From assembly GCA_002376725.1 (NCBI GenBank), contig DFOM01000050.1:38585-102584 (forward strand): a stretch of 64,000 bases of DNA. Reading direction: 5' to 3'. Source of the DNA: Cloacimonetes bacterium UBA3541. Its GTDB lineage: Bacteria; Cloacimonadota; Cloacimonadia; Cloacimonadales; Cloacimonadaceae. Of this stretch, positions 25,704-35,260 are shown in pieces. Made by a program: the position numbers and the translations under genes. The notes beneath the pieces were generated by a model. It saw only the letters and a list, made by a program, of their open reading frames with translations. It made no database searches and was not told where the DNA came from. The stretch's first letter is position 1, and the number at the start of each line of letters is the position of its first letter.

Positions 25704-27626
25704 TTACTTACTTCTTACCACCCTAAATCCGATATAATTGGTTTTAGTATAGGGTTTGGCATAGGAACGATTGGTTATTCTTACTTCATTAGCAGGATCT
25801 TTCCAGGAACCGCCCCGGATAACTTTAACCGACCCCGATTCAGGACCTGTAAGAGAAGTAAGGACATTATCGGAATAAGGTGCATACCAATCCCAGACCC
25901 ATTCACTAACATTTCCACTCATATCATATAATTTCAATTTATTACTCTTTTTTTCACCTACGGGATGAGAATGTCCCTCACTGTTTTCCACATACCAAGC
26001 TACCTGTTCTATTTTATTTGATCCGCTATACATATATTCAGTATCATATTTTCCTTCTTTAGCGGCAAACTCCCACTCTGCTTCGGTAGGAAGACGATAT
26101 CCTGAAGCTTTAAAATCACAAGCAAGATAATTATCTACATATTCGTAGCAGGGTTGTAATCCATCTAAAACACTTTTTTCATTGCAAAACTGGATAACTT
26201 CATCAAAAGTTACATTTGTAACGGGTAAATCTTTCTCTTCGTCTATCAATTTATATCCTGGAAAAACCATAGCCCATTGTTCCATTGTTATTTCATAAGG
26301 ACTGATATAAAAAGAAGGTATAAAAACCGTATGAGGTGGGAACTCATCTGGATCTGCATAAGGTTCCATAGAACCTATTATAGTAGAATCTCCTTCTATA
26401 GCATTCAAGTCCAGAGGCTGATTAGGTATTGTGCCTTCTTGGCTAAATTGAGTAATCATTGTGCTCTCTTTTTTTGCTTTGATAGCATTTTGAATGCCTT
26501 TAATAATTGCATATTTAAAAATGATATAGATTACGATTCCCGCGGAAATTATAGCTATTATTTTTAAAGTTTTTTGCATCTTATGTAAAGAAGGGTCAGT
26601 AGTAATGACAATTTGCTGTCCCTGATTTTCACTTTTAGTTGCAGGTTTTACACTTGGTTCTTTCTTTGCATCTTGTGTTGCAGATAGATTTGGTTTGGTG
26701 AAAGTAGAACTATCAACTTGCGAAGAAACTTTAGTTCCTTCTACTGATGTTTTTTGAGAACTAATGATATTAGATTTAATAGTACAGGGTACATAAGGGA
26801 TATCCCGTTCTGAAATAATGGCAGAATGCATCTCCTCTGCGTTATTAAAACGAAGAGAAGGTTCAATCATCAAAGCTTTATTTAAAATCTTAAAGAGCCA
26901 TTCAGGTATCAGTTTCCCTAAAATATGAGGATTAATAACAATTTGATCCAGTGTTTTATTTTTTTGAGCTGAAGGGCTTAAACGATGGTCTAAGTACCAA
27001 GGCAGCTGTCCACAAAAAAGTAGATAGGATATAACTCCCACCGAATATAGGTCAGCTCTAAAATCAAAGGGTTTATGCCCTAAAAATACTTCAGGTGCTA
27101 TGAATAGGACGGGATGATATTTATTGTCTTCCGGATTTGCATATTTCCAACTTTGCGGGTCTTTACCAAAGCCAAAGATTTTTATATCTTGAGAACTGGT
27201 AATAATTATATTAGCTGGATTAAGATTTAAATGTAAGATTCCTGATTGTTGTGCATAAATGAGAGCTTCTAAAATCTGTAATGTCCATTTCCGAGCAAGT
27301 TCAGAGGAGATTTTGAAATGAGTTTGAGCAATAATTTCATCTAATGTTTCACCTTCCACATATTCACTCACCAGAAATAGCGCTCCATCATCTTCAAATA
27401 GTCCAATAGTTTTTCTTATATAAGGATGATTGAGCCTTAATCCCGTTTCACCTTCTTCTCTTAAGGCTTGCAAACAGCTAGGATCATTGCGCCATTGTCG
27501 TTCATTAACTTTTAAGACGACAAATTTACCTGTAGTATTATCTTTTGCCTTATAGACACAATACTTCCGAGATTGATGTAGCTTTTGAACTATAGTATAA
27601 GCTATACTATTTGTAGTATTATTCAT
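25704..27626 (-). CDS. Transmembrane pseudokinase fused to a formylglycine-generating-enzyme-like domain
   Basis: This is a 640-residue fusion. Residues about 8-270 have a Ser/Thr protein kinase fold: FVVLKVNE (ATP-anchoring lysine kept), HPYIRKTIG, LVSEYVEGETLDEII and FIAPEVFLG. The catalytic elements are lost. The glycine loop reads KLHQSRKYCVYKA, HRDLKPAN has become HLNLNPAN, and DFG has become GFG. One transmembrane segment lies near 355-378. Residues about 420-640 are an FGE-sulfatase-like domain (RLPTEAEWEFAAKEG, DMSGNVSEWVWDW, VIRGGSW, IGFRVVRS), which would be extracytoplasmic. Such domains also occur in Ca-binding and signalling proteins without FGE activity. It starts 3 bases after hutI ends. 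Confidence 0.88.
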   Translation of the reverse strand: MNNTTNSIAYTIVQKLHQSRKYCVYKAKDNTTGKFVVLKVNERQWRNDPSCLQALREEGETGLRLNHPYIRKTIGLFEDDGALFLVSEYVEGETLDEIIAQTHFKISSELARKWTLQILEALIYAQQSGILHLNLNPANIIITSSQDIKIFGFGKDPQSWKYANPEDNKYHPVLFIAPEVFLGHKPFDFRADLYSVGVISYLLFCGQLPWYLDHRLSPSAQKNKTLDQIVINPHILGKLIPEWLFKILNKALMIEPSLRFNNAEEMHSAIISERDIPYVPCTIKSNIISSQKTSVEGTKVSSQVDSSTFTKPNLSATQDAKKEPSVKPATKSENQGQQIVITTDPSLHKMQKTLKIIAIISAGIVIYIIFKYAIIKGIQNAIKAKKESTMITQFSQEGTIPNQPLDLNAIEGDSTIIGSMEPYADPDEFPPHTVFIPSFYISPYEITMEQWAMVFPGYKLIDEEKDLPVTNVTFDEVIQFCNEKSVLDGLQPCYEYVDNYLACDFKASGYRLPTEAEWEFAAKEGKYDTEYMYSGSNKIEQVAWYVENSEGHSHPVGEKKSNKLKLYDMSGNVSEWVWDWYAPYSDNVLTSLTGPESGSVKVIRGGSWKDPANEVRITNRSYAKPYTKTNYIGFRVVRSK

Positions 27627-27629
27627 TGA

Positions 27630-28880
27630 CTAAGCCTGATAGACACACTTACCTTTAGCATAAACACTATTAATATAAGAACTACCAAGATGATAGGGAA
27701 TAAAATTGAGCGAGGGTATATCCCAAATAGTGAAGTCTGCTTGTTTCCCAATTTCTAAGGACCCCACTTCATTTCCCAATTCAAGAGCATAAGCAGCATT
27801 AATAGTAGTAGCACAAAGAGCTTCTACTGGAAGAAGTTTCATCTGCGTGCAAGCAATACTCATAGTAAGAGGAATAGAATCACAATTACAACTACCAGGA
27901 TTATAATCGGTGGAAATGGCAACCGCTAAACCCATATCTATCATTTCCCTTCCTCTTGCATAGGACTTGCTTCCCAAAGAGAATAAAGTTGCCGGAAGTA
28001 GAACTGCTATAACACCTGCCTCTTTTAGAGCTTTAATACCAGCATCAGAAGCAGAACCTAAATGGTCAGCAGAAATACATTGCAGCTCAGCTGCCAGTTC
28101 TGCACCTCCAAGAGGTTCTATTTCATCTGCATGTATTTTAAGCTTAAGACCATATTGCCTGGCACAATTAAGCACTCTTCTAGATTCCTCAATGCTGAAG
28201 ACATCAGCTTCCGTAAATATATCACAAAACTTTGCAATCCCTTGCTTTGCTACTGCTGGAATCATCTCATTACATAAAAGGTCTAGATAACCCTGGTGAT
28301 TATTTTTATATTCTTCCGGATATTCGTGTGCCCCAAGAAATGTAGGAACAATAGTAATAGGTAATTCTTTTGTTAAGCGATCTATAACTCTTAATTGCTT
28401 TAATTCACTTTCTGTATCTAAGCCATACCCACTTTTCGCTTCCAGAGTGGTTGTTCCCAGGGTAATCATTTTTTCTAAGCGTTTCTTTGCCAGTTCAAAG
28501 AGCAAATCTTCACTGGCATTTCTGGTAGTTTTAATAGTATTGAGAATACCACCACCTGCTTTAGCAATATCAATATAAGAATATCCCTGCAAACGCATAG
28601 CAAATTCATCTTCGCGAGTATGAACAAAAACGGGATGCGTGTGACAATCAACAAAACCGGGTAAGACAAGACAATTTTCTGCAGATATAACTTCATCAGC
28701 TGTATATTTATTAGCTATCTCCGAAGCTGTAGCGATATCTTTTATACAGCCATCCTGTATTGCCATTGCACCATCTTCAATAATGGCAATATCTCGCATT
28801 TCTTTACCCTTTAGAGGTTGATTTTTGCCTCTGAAGGTTATGAGTTGCCTACAATTTCTAACTATAGTATCAACCTGCAC
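27630..28880 (-). CDS. hutI: Imidazolonepropionase
   Basis: This is a 416-residue amidohydrolase of histidine degradation, opening imidazolone-5-propionate to N-formimino-glutamate. Metal ligands are in GFVDCHTHPVF (about residues 74-84), KIHADEIEPLGGAELA, SADHLGSAS and STDYNPGSC. The HutI-specific LEAKSGYGLDTESELK is present. The start is GTG at 28880, with AAGGAGA 12 bases upstream, a rather long spacing. hutH, hutU and the downstream enzyme are not in the window. It lies between a DUF1292 gene (62-base gap) and the pseudokinase gene (3-base gap), so it may share their transcript. It supports an amino-acid-degrading lifestyle. Confidence 0.93.
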   Translation of the reverse strand: MQVDTIVRNCRQLITFRGKNQPLKGKEMRDIAIIEDGAMAIQDGCIKDIATASEIANKYTADEVISAENCLVLPGFVDCHTHPVFVHTREDEFAMRLQGYSYIDIAKAGGGILNTIKTTRNASEDLLFELAKKRLEKMITLGTTTLEAKSGYGLDTESELKQLRVIDRLTKELPITIVPTFLGAHEYPEEYKNNHQGYLDLLCNEMIPAVAKQGIAKFCDIFTEADVFSIEESRRVLNCARQYGLKLKIHADEIEPLGGAELAAELQCISADHLGSASDAGIKALKEAGVIAVLLPATLFSLGSKSYARGREMIDMGLAVAISTDYNPGSCNCDSIPLTMSIACTQMKLLPVEALCATTINAAYALELGNEVGSLEIGKQADFTIWDIPSLNFIPYHLGSSYINSVYAKGKCVYQA

Positions 28881-28942
28881 CAGGCTTGTCTTCTCCTTAT
28901 TTGCTAAAGAATAATAATTTTAAATATATGGTTATTAACTGA

Positions 28943-29266
28943 TTAATCTTCAGGTTCCTCTTCAGCACTGAAATACAACTTTTCAAACCAATCTGCTATC
29001 TCATTGAATTTGTTTTCATCATCAATAAATTCCAAATCTACTTCTTCATCATTGATATGATTCATAGATAGAATATCATATTGTAGAGAATCTTTATCAG
29101 CAAGAGCAATGTACTCGCTACCTTGATATTCAAAAATGTCCAGGACAATAAAATCCTGTTTTGTGCCATCTTCCATTTCCAGAGTCAAGTAATTATCCGA
29201 ATAATCTTCCCCTTCCAAATCTTCAGATATAGGAAGGTCCTCAAATCCTTTATTATTTTTTTCCAT
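28943..29266 (-). CDS. DUF1292-family protein
   Basis: This is a 107-residue very acidic protein. The middle LTLEMEDGTKQDFIVLDIFEYQGSEYIALAD is the DUF1292 (YrzB-like) signature, split here as LTLEMEDG, VLDIFEYQGSEYIAL. The function of the family is unknown. The N-terminus (GFEDLPISEDLEGED) and the C-terminus (AEEEPED) are acidic tails. AAAAGGAGTTTATT precedes the ATG. It lies 65 bases downstream of priA and 62 bases upstream of hutI on the same strand. Confidence 0.75.
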   Translation of the reverse strand: MEKNNKGFEDLPISEDLEGEDYSDNYLTLEMEDGTKQDFIVLDIFEYQGSEYIALADKDSLQYDILSMNHINDEEVDLEFIDDENKFNEIADWFEKLYFSAEEEPED

Positions 29267-29331
29267 AATAAACTCCTTTTTTGTTCATAATTTACATTTA
29301 ATTGATTTTGGCAAGCTAATTATTTGAAACC

Positions 29332-31704
29332 TTACATTAAAGTAGTAGGGTCAATATCCACCAGGTAATGAATAGTAGAGGAAACTTTGTAGTCATTAAG
29401 TATAGCATTTATCGCATTTTTAATGGATTTAGCAGTGCGCCCTTTAATGATTAGATGCCAGCGATAAAGGTTTTTCAATCTGGTAAATGGTGCAGGAGCA
29501 GGTCCCAGAAGAAATATTTCTCCTGGTGAAAAAGTTTCTATTAAGGTTTTGACTTTTTGAGCAAGAACTTCCATTTCCTCTTCCAGTATATTACTATCTG
29601 CTGATTGAAATAATATCCTGGCTAACCGATAATAAGGGGGATAATAAAGTTGTCTGCGATGGGATAATTCCTCTTCAGCAAAACCAGGAAAATCCTGATT
29701 ACTGGCATATCTGATAGAATAATGTTTCGGATTATAAGTCTGAATGATAACTTCACCTGCTTTATCTGCACGTCCTGAACGACCTGCTACCTGAGTGCAA
29801 AGCTGAAAAGTGCGTTCGGCAGATCTAAAATCAGGTATATTCAAGCTGATATCAGCATTTACAATTCCTACTAAAGTTACATTAGGGAAGTCCAGACCTT
29901 TAGAAATCATCTGAGTTCCTAAAAGGATATCCACTTCTTTATCTTTCATCCTACGATACATAATCTTGTAAATATCCTGCTGTCTTGCAGAATCAGAATC
30001 AAGACGAAGTATCTTTGCCTGAGGAAATAGTATTCTAAGGGTTTGCTCAACTTTTTGAGTACCAGGAGAACCATATACAAAGCTATAACTTCCACATTGA
30101 GGACATTTTCTTGGACTGGGGTAAGTATTTCCACAATAATGACATTGCATCTCTTCACGGTCACGATGATAATACATACTGATATCACAATTTGGACATT
30201 TAATAAGCTCTCCACATTTTAGACACTGCATATAAGAGGAAAAGCCACGCCTATTCTGAAATAGAATAACCTGTTCTTTTTTTTCCAGTCGGATAGATAT
30301 GGCAGCAATCAATTCATCAGAAAACATCTGCTGACTGTAATCTTCGCATAAAGATACTATTTGCACTTGGGGTAGTTTAATATCTAGAGGACGACTATTC
30401 AAACGATGTAAAAGATATTTGCCTCGTTTCTGATTATACCAGGATTCCAGTGAAGGAGTAGCACTACCTAAAATAACTTGAGCATCGCTAATTTTCCCTC
30501 TCATAACAGCCACATCTCTTCCATTATAACGAGGATTATTTTCTTGTTTATAGGATTGCTCGTGCTCTTCATCAACAATAATCAGACCCAGATTTTGCAC
30601 AGGTGAAAATATAGCACTGCGAGCACCTATCACTAATCTACATTCTCCCTTGGCAATTCTTTGCCATTGTTCTAAACGCTGACGGTCACTCAATTGACTA
30701 TGACTGATAGCCAGAATATCGCCAAATTCTGCCTGAAAACGTTCTACCATCTGTGGTGTGAGAGCAATTTCGGGAATCAAAAAGATTACTCCTTTACCTT
30801 CCAGAAGATAGGAACGAATAATTGGAATATAAACTTCTGTTTTTCCGCTGCCTGTTATTCCATAGAGTAAATGAACCTGAAAATGTCCTTTATGTTCTAA
30901 AATTTCCTGAATAGCTTTTTCTTGTTCCTCATTGAGAATGACGCTTTTTTTTGAACCAGAGGTTTCAAAACGAAAAAATTCTCGTTCCACTTTCCGAGGA
31001 AATATACTGATTATTCCTTTGCGTTCTAAAGCATGGACTACAGAATAGTTTATATCTCTGGATATTTCAGAAAGGGGAAATTCTTCTTGAGATTTTGCCA
31101 ATATTAGTTGCAATGCCTCTTTTTGCTTTGTGGGAAGATTGTTAGGGTCAGCTGATGGATCCAGAACACGAATATAATTGACTGTTTTTGGCTTATCTTT
31201 GGGATTAAGCTTACGTTTTAGCTCCAGATATCCTTCTTCCGAAGCTCTCTCTACCCATTGAAGCACAGGTTTACCTTTTAACTTTTCCCGTAAGTTACTA
31301 ACTTTTTGATATTGACCCTGAGAGAAAGTTTGAGCCAGCTCTTTATATTTTTCTGGAATATTCTCCGTCACCCATTTTACTTCAGCTTGAATATCGGGAA
31401 TTAGCCAGGCAGGTAACATAGCAAAACAAGCTGTTCCCGTGGAGCAATAATAGTATTCTCCCATCCATTTTGCCAGACTCATTAAGGTGGAATCCAATAT
31501 TGGTTGCTGGTCCAAGATTTCAATAATTTGCTTGTAACGAATATCTTTCTGGGGAGCATTATCTAAACGAGTTCCACATATTCCTATCATATCTTTCCGA
31601 TTGAAGGAAACCAGCACCCTCACTCCCTCAGGAATTTCCAGAGGAGAACAGTAGCAAAAATCTTTCATCAAGTTAATAGGCAAATACACTTCATAATAAA
31701 ACAT
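29332..31704 (-). CDS. priA: Primosomal protein N' (PriA helicase)
   Basis: This is a 790-residue 3'-5' helicase that reloads the replisome at stalled forks. The N-terminal 3'-DNA-binding domain (MFYYEVYLPINL) is followed by a winged-helix region. Walker A is GITGSGKTEVY (about residues 281-291), motif II is VDEEHEQSYK, and motif III is ILGSATPSLESW. A zinc module of eight cysteines lies around residues 490-535 (CLKCGELIKCPNCD, CHYCGNTYPSPRKCPQCG). Helicase motifs GTQMISKGLDFPNVTLVG and QVAGRSGRADKAGEV follow. Length is normal. It is the first gene of a minus-strand run to 25704. About 1.1 kb without an intact gene lies upstream. Confidence 0.95.
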   Translation of the reverse strand: MFYYEVYLPINLMKDFCYCSPLEIPEGVRVLVSFNRKDMIGICGTRLDNAPQKDIRYKQIIEILDQQPILDSTLMSLAKWMGEYYYCSTGTACFAMLPAWLIPDIQAEVKWVTENIPEKYKELAQTFSQGQYQKVSNLREKLKGKPVLQWVERASEEGYLELKRKLNPKDKPKTVNYIRVLDPSADPNNLPTKQKEALQLILAKSQEEFPLSEISRDINYSVVHALERKGIISIFPRKVEREFFRFETSGSKKSVILNEEQEKAIQEILEHKGHFQVHLLYGITGSGKTEVYIPIIRSYLLEGKGVIFLIPEIALTPQMVERFQAEFGDILAISHSQLSDRQRLEQWQRIAKGECRLVIGARSAIFSPVQNLGLIIVDEEHEQSYKQENNPRYNGRDVAVMRGKISDAQVILGSATPSLESWYNQKRGKYLLHRLNSRPLDIKLPQVQIVSLCEDYSQQMFSDELIAAISIRLEKKEQVILFQNRRGFSSYMQCLKCGELIKCPNCDISMYYHRDREEMQCHYCGNTYPSPRKCPQCGSYSFVYGSPGTQKVEQTLRILFPQAKILRLDSDSARQQDIYKIMYRRMKDKEVDILLGTQMISKGLDFPNVTLVGIVNADISLNIPDFRSAERTFQLCTQVAGRSGRADKAGEVIIQTYNPKHYSIRYASNQDFPGFAEEELSHRRQLYYPPYYRLARILFQSADSNILEEEMEVLAQKVKTLIETFSPGEIFLLGPAPAPFTRLKNLYRWHLIIKGRTAKSIKNAINAILNDYKVSSTIHYLVDIDPTTLM

Positions 31705-31987
31705 ACATATATTACTTTATTAAAGTAGATTTATGTCAATATAAATATCCTTTTTTAAGGATCGGACATACCGAATTTTAATTCAATATGCATTCCACTT
31801 ATTTTTTCAAATCGTATCACAATTTTATAAATTCGTAATTTTGGGGTTTTGCGATATCACGATTTTTTTAAAAACAATATCATATATTTTCAAATGGAAT
31901 TTCAAGGCTTTTTCAAGTGGATTTCTAAACGAAATCAGAAAAACAGTTTATATATTGCTGATTTCAAACTGATAAAACATCATAGAA
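31705..31987. other. AT-rich intergenic stretch upstream of priA
   Basis: No open frame with coding character is visible. A short hairpin ATCCTT-TTTT-AAGGAT lies at 31747-31762. Any priA promoter should be here, but no convincing -35/-10 pair on the minus strand stands out. Confidence 0.5.
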
Positions 31988-32648
31988 TCAGGGAATAATA
32001 TTATGATTATCACAAATGATTTTTTGTATCTCATTAGAAGTCCTGCGATTATTCTCAGCACTGCTTGCATCTGATTGTCTATTGAAATATTGATCTTTCT
32101 TATCATCAAGAAAACATCGCCCTGGTCGTTATAAAGATGTGTAAAAGCTTCTGATACTTCTTAATCAGAATGTAAGTGATAATCTTATCTTCGCTTAGTT
32201 AAGCAAGACTGCATTGACTATTATCGCCTACTCCTTTATCTTGATTCTGAAGTTCGTAATGAAGCTTGGTGAGTGATAAGAGACTATCCTGCAGATGTTG
32301 TGATTCTATTGCTCCAGTGGCAATCTTGAATCCTGTGATCACTCCATCCAAAATGTGATTGTCCTAGATACAGTTGTTCTGCAAACCTCTGGTATTTATC
32401 CTTGGATAGCCTGACTGTAACTATCAGGTGTCACCATAGACCAAACCATTCCCAGAAACAGAGTCAGTTGCTCTTTTAAGATAGCGTTATCACCCATCTC
32501 TTTGGGGAGGTTGAAGATAGACGAAATGTAATCAAATTCAACCGATACCGATGGTAAGCTTGCCCAATGTGCAGTTGTATGGCTTCAGTCTCTAACATTT
32601 ATATCTTAATAACTGACCTTCGCTGCGTTCAAGAAGTGAGGCTTCCAT
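31988..32648 (-). pseudogene. Decayed gene with several frameshifts, family unknown
   Basis: Reading the minus strand, an AGGAG site and ATG (32648-32646) start MEASLLERSEGQLLRYK, which then hits a stop. Coding-like stretches continue in other frames: VEFDYISSIFNLPKEMGDN and LTLFLGMVWSMVTPDSYSQ, later VITGFKIATGAIESQ and DSLLSLTKLHYELQNQDKG, and finally KKDQYFNRQSDASSAENNRR, ending in a stop at 31990-31988. The pieces run in order over about 660 bases with at least three frame changes. The composition is that of a soluble helical protein of about 220 residues. I do not recognise the family. A hairpin overlapping the AGGAG site is present at about 32655-32695. Confidence 0.5.
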
Positions 32649-32818
32649 CGTATCTCCTTGCTAGTAGAATTGGATATTTTTACTGGAGCAAGGAAGCCAC
32701 TATCATGTTTAAACACAAACAAGGATGCATAAGAATAAAAAAGAATTTGCTTTTATTGAATTTATAAGTAACTTTTAAGAACAGGTTAATTAGAATGTTA
32801 CTATGATAAGGAGACAAT

Positions 32819-34360
32819 ATGAGTATGAAAGTGAAAAAACTAATCGTTCTATTGTTTTATATGTGTCTTGTATTGAATGTATTCGCTCAAGAAGACAGTA
32901 CATTCGTATGTTATTACAGCCCTACATATGAAACTCACCCCTTTTGGTATTACTTCCCCATCAGCGGAATAAATGCTGCCAATGTGTTTGAAAAGTATGA
33001 CGGCAGTTTTGGAATGCAGCTATTATCAACATTCCATACTCCTCCTCCTGAAATGGTATTTCCCCAGTCTCCTATAGTAACTTATAATCGCAGGGGACAG
33101 TACCTTAATACTACCTTCGGACCTTTTACCGATGAAAGCTTGATACCTGGTTACTATTCGCATATTATCAAGGATGGATTAGGCGGTTACTTGGCATTGG
33201 ATATGTTTGAGCATAGGATTCATAGATTAAGTAATAACTTGCAATTTATAGATTATGAAGAAATACCATCAAATTTAGGTTCCGTGCAAAGAGTTCTAAA
33301 TATTCTCGATGTAACCGATGGCTTTGTGGTATTAAGCGATATTTACATGACTAATTATTTTGCCATAACAAAACTAAATTACGACATGACAATATGTTGG
33401 GAAAGTTACATGGAAAGGATATTACCTATAAAGTCATTAAGCCAAACTTCTGATGGTGGATACATTGTTTTCCCCCGCATAGACAAGAGATCGATGCCAA
33501 TTGTGTCAATAAGCCAAACTTCTGATGGCGGATACATTGTCTGGGTTGGAGGACACGCAGGCAGTAACTATGATTACTTTAATACACTTAGATTGTCCTC
33601 TCAAGGGGACTCACTCTGGACAAAACAAGCTATCTCACCGAGCGTACAAGATATTATCGAACTAAATGATAGATATTTTGGACTCATATATCGATCACTT
33701 GGTATAAATAATGTAGAATTGCGAATCTACGATTTTGGTATTGATTTCGAGAATGAAGACCCGGAAGATCCCATTTTAGTAATACCTACATATCCTTTAC
33801 TTGATAATGATATATATGGATTAGGTGATCCTTATAGTGTTATTAGGACATCAGATAATTGCATCATCATTGCGGTATCCACACCCATAGGAGAGATTTT
33901 CAAATTTGATAGTAATTTCAATTTGATATGGATCAGTAATGCCCTTCAAAATGAGAAAATTGGGATTGGATTTCATCCTTTGATTGAGCTCGGAAATGGA
34001 GATTTTCTTTATTGTGCGTTAGTTGAAGAACTTCCTTATCGTTTGGCATTGGTCAGAATTGATTCAAACGGCAATTATGTAGGCATTGATGATGATACTG
34101 AACAAACACCTGCCAAACCAGCAATCTTGGTATATCCGAATCCATTCAGGAGAGAAATAATTCTGGAAATGAAAGTAGCTGATTCCAGTGTCAACCTGCT
34201 TGAGGTATACAACATAAAAGGTCAATTAGTTGAATCAAAGACTATCAGAGGTACTAAGGCAACCTGGACACCTCAAAACCTTCCATCTGGCGTGTATATC
34301 CTGAAATTTATGGGTAATTCAAAGCAAATAGCGAGTAAAATGATTACATATATTAGATAA
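32819..34360 (+). CDS. Secreted protein with beta-propeller-like repeats and C-terminal sorting-type tail
   Basis: This is a 513-residue exported protein. The signal peptide ends in LNVFAQ near residue 24. The body has repeats of the type QTSDGGYIV and RTSDNCIIIAV, typical of exported beta-propeller-like proteins. The last 80 residues are a Por-secretion-type tail (VYPNPFRREIILE, VYNIKGQLVESK, GVYILKFMGNSKQIASKMI), as in type IX-like secretion cargo. Residues about 203-250 contain a recent internal duplication of 24 residues. A GATAAGGAGACAAT ribosome-binding site lies before the ATG. It stands alone between two gene-poor stretches. Confidence 0.82.
   Translation: MSMKVKKLIVLLFYMCLVLNVFAQEDSTFVCYYSPTYETHPFWYYFPISGINAANVFEKYDGSFGMQLLSTFHTPPPEMVFPQSPIVTYNRRGQYLNTTFGPFTDESLIPGYYSHIIKDGLGGYLALDMFEHRIHRLSNNLQFIDYEEIPSNLGSVQRVLNILDVTDGFVVLSDIYMTNYFAITKLNYDMTICWESYMERILPIKSLSQTSDGGYIVFPRIDKRSMPIVSISQTSDGGYIVWVGGHAGSNYDYFNTLRLSSQGDSLWTKQAISPSVQDIIELNDRYFGLIYRSLGINNVELRIYDFGIDFENEDPEDPILVIPTYPLLDNDIYGLGDPYSVIRTSDNCIIIAVSTPIGEIFKFDSNFNLIWISNALQNEKIGIGFHPLIELGNGDFLYCALVEELPYRLALVRIDSNGNYVGIDDDTEQTPAKPAILVYPNPFRREIILEMKVADSSVNLLEVYNIKGQLVESKTIRGTKATWTPQNLPSGVYILKFMGNSKQIASKMITYIR
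33434..33540 (+). repeat. 72-base tandem duplication inside the secreted-protein gene
   Basis: The 35 bases at 33434-33468 recur at 33506-33540 with two mismatches, exactly 72 bases (24 codons) apart. Both encode SQTSDGGYIV in the same frame. The flanking codons are weakly alike (PIKSL and PIVSI), so the whole 24-codon unit was probably duplicated. Confidence 0.8.
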
Positions 34361-34382
34361 AGGATTGCCCTGTACCTTTTTT
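34359..34382 (+). terminator. Weak candidate terminator after the secreted-protein gene
   Basis: AAAGG and CCTTT form a 5-bp stem around an 11-base loop, followed by further T residues (CCTTTTTT). It overlaps the stop codon region of the 513-residue protein gene. The stem is short, so this is tentative. Confidence 0.35.
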
Positions 34383-35154
34383 CACCACTTCTAAGGTGAT
34401 AGGTTTGCAATTGACATTGTTTCTGGGGTAAAGGCAAAAAGTATCCCCCCGCGACTTCCTTTCCCATAAGAGAGATATAATTTCAACCACAATGGCTGGT
34501 ATTATGGGGATTAATCTTGTCTATATTCAGTTCTGTTTGATAGATTTGTTCAATATTTTGATTATCTCTACCCGTGTTGGTTCTATACTTTTCAATAACT
34601 ACCATTTATATAGCCTTTAATTTTCTTCTTTTTAAGCTTTCTTTTGGTCTTATTTATTATCTCCTGGTAGTGGATACCCTTTCCCTTTACTAAACAAATT
34701 TTCATTAGCAGGCATTCCCCGTTTTTTTAAGGGGAAAGGATGGTTAATTGTTGAGATTCGCACCAGAAGCCTGTATAGAGACGTTTTCGCCGCCTTACAA
34801 AAGCAACAAAACATTTTTTTACCAGATTAGACAGCTCATAATAATAGACGAAAACTTTAAGCTTTTTATCTGATTGCTTACTATAGGACATTATATGGGA
34901 AAATACTAAAATAAAGATATTAGTATATCTCTTCAGAGTATGTACAAAACACCTAGCCAGCAGAAATAGTTGATTCATATTCTTTAAACGGACATAAGAA
35001 TTAAGCTGGATTTTTTCCTACCCATATTCCTGTTTCAAATGCCGGTATACCTCTTCCATCTTCCCACCCCATAAACCCTTAGAAACTCTGTTTCACCTGA
35101 TATCGTTTTAAAGATTTGGGTAAGAACTTATAGCTAACCCCTTGAAATGTTAAA
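34383..35154. other. Gene-poor stretch of about 770 bases
   Basis: I see no gene here that I can support. The stretch holds TCACC-N8-GGTGA near 34382-34399, a TTCCCC/GGGGAA hairpin around a T run at 34715-34736, and a 39-codon minus-strand frame (about 34487-34606, starting MVVIEKYRTNTGRD) with a weak AAAGG site. The open frame at 34727-34978 on the minus strand has no coding character. Confidence 0.4.
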
Positions 35155-35160
35155 CAAAGA

Positions 35161-35186
35161 AAAAACCCCGCTTAAGAGCAGGGTTT
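35161..35186 (-). terminator. Rho-independent terminator after yjbQ
   Basis: In minus-strand RNA a 10-bp stem AAACCCTGCT / AGCGGGGTTT with one U-G pair encloses CTTA and is followed by more T residues. In the plus direction the same position is a C-A mismatch, so it acts on the minus strand. Confidence 0.75.
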
Positions 35187-35260
35187 ATTTCATTTTTTGA
35201 GCCCATTTTATTCAGGGATAATGATTAAGACTTAACATCTTCACCCCATCACTTTATCTT

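Noticed and set aside
32567..32767. 66-residue plus-strand open frame
   Set aside because: It runs antisense to the start of the decayed minus-strand gene, has no ribosome-binding site, and its composition is not protein-like.
34727..34978. 83-residue minus-strand open frame
   Set aside because: Composition and lack of any ribosome-binding site suggest chance; no recognisable motif.
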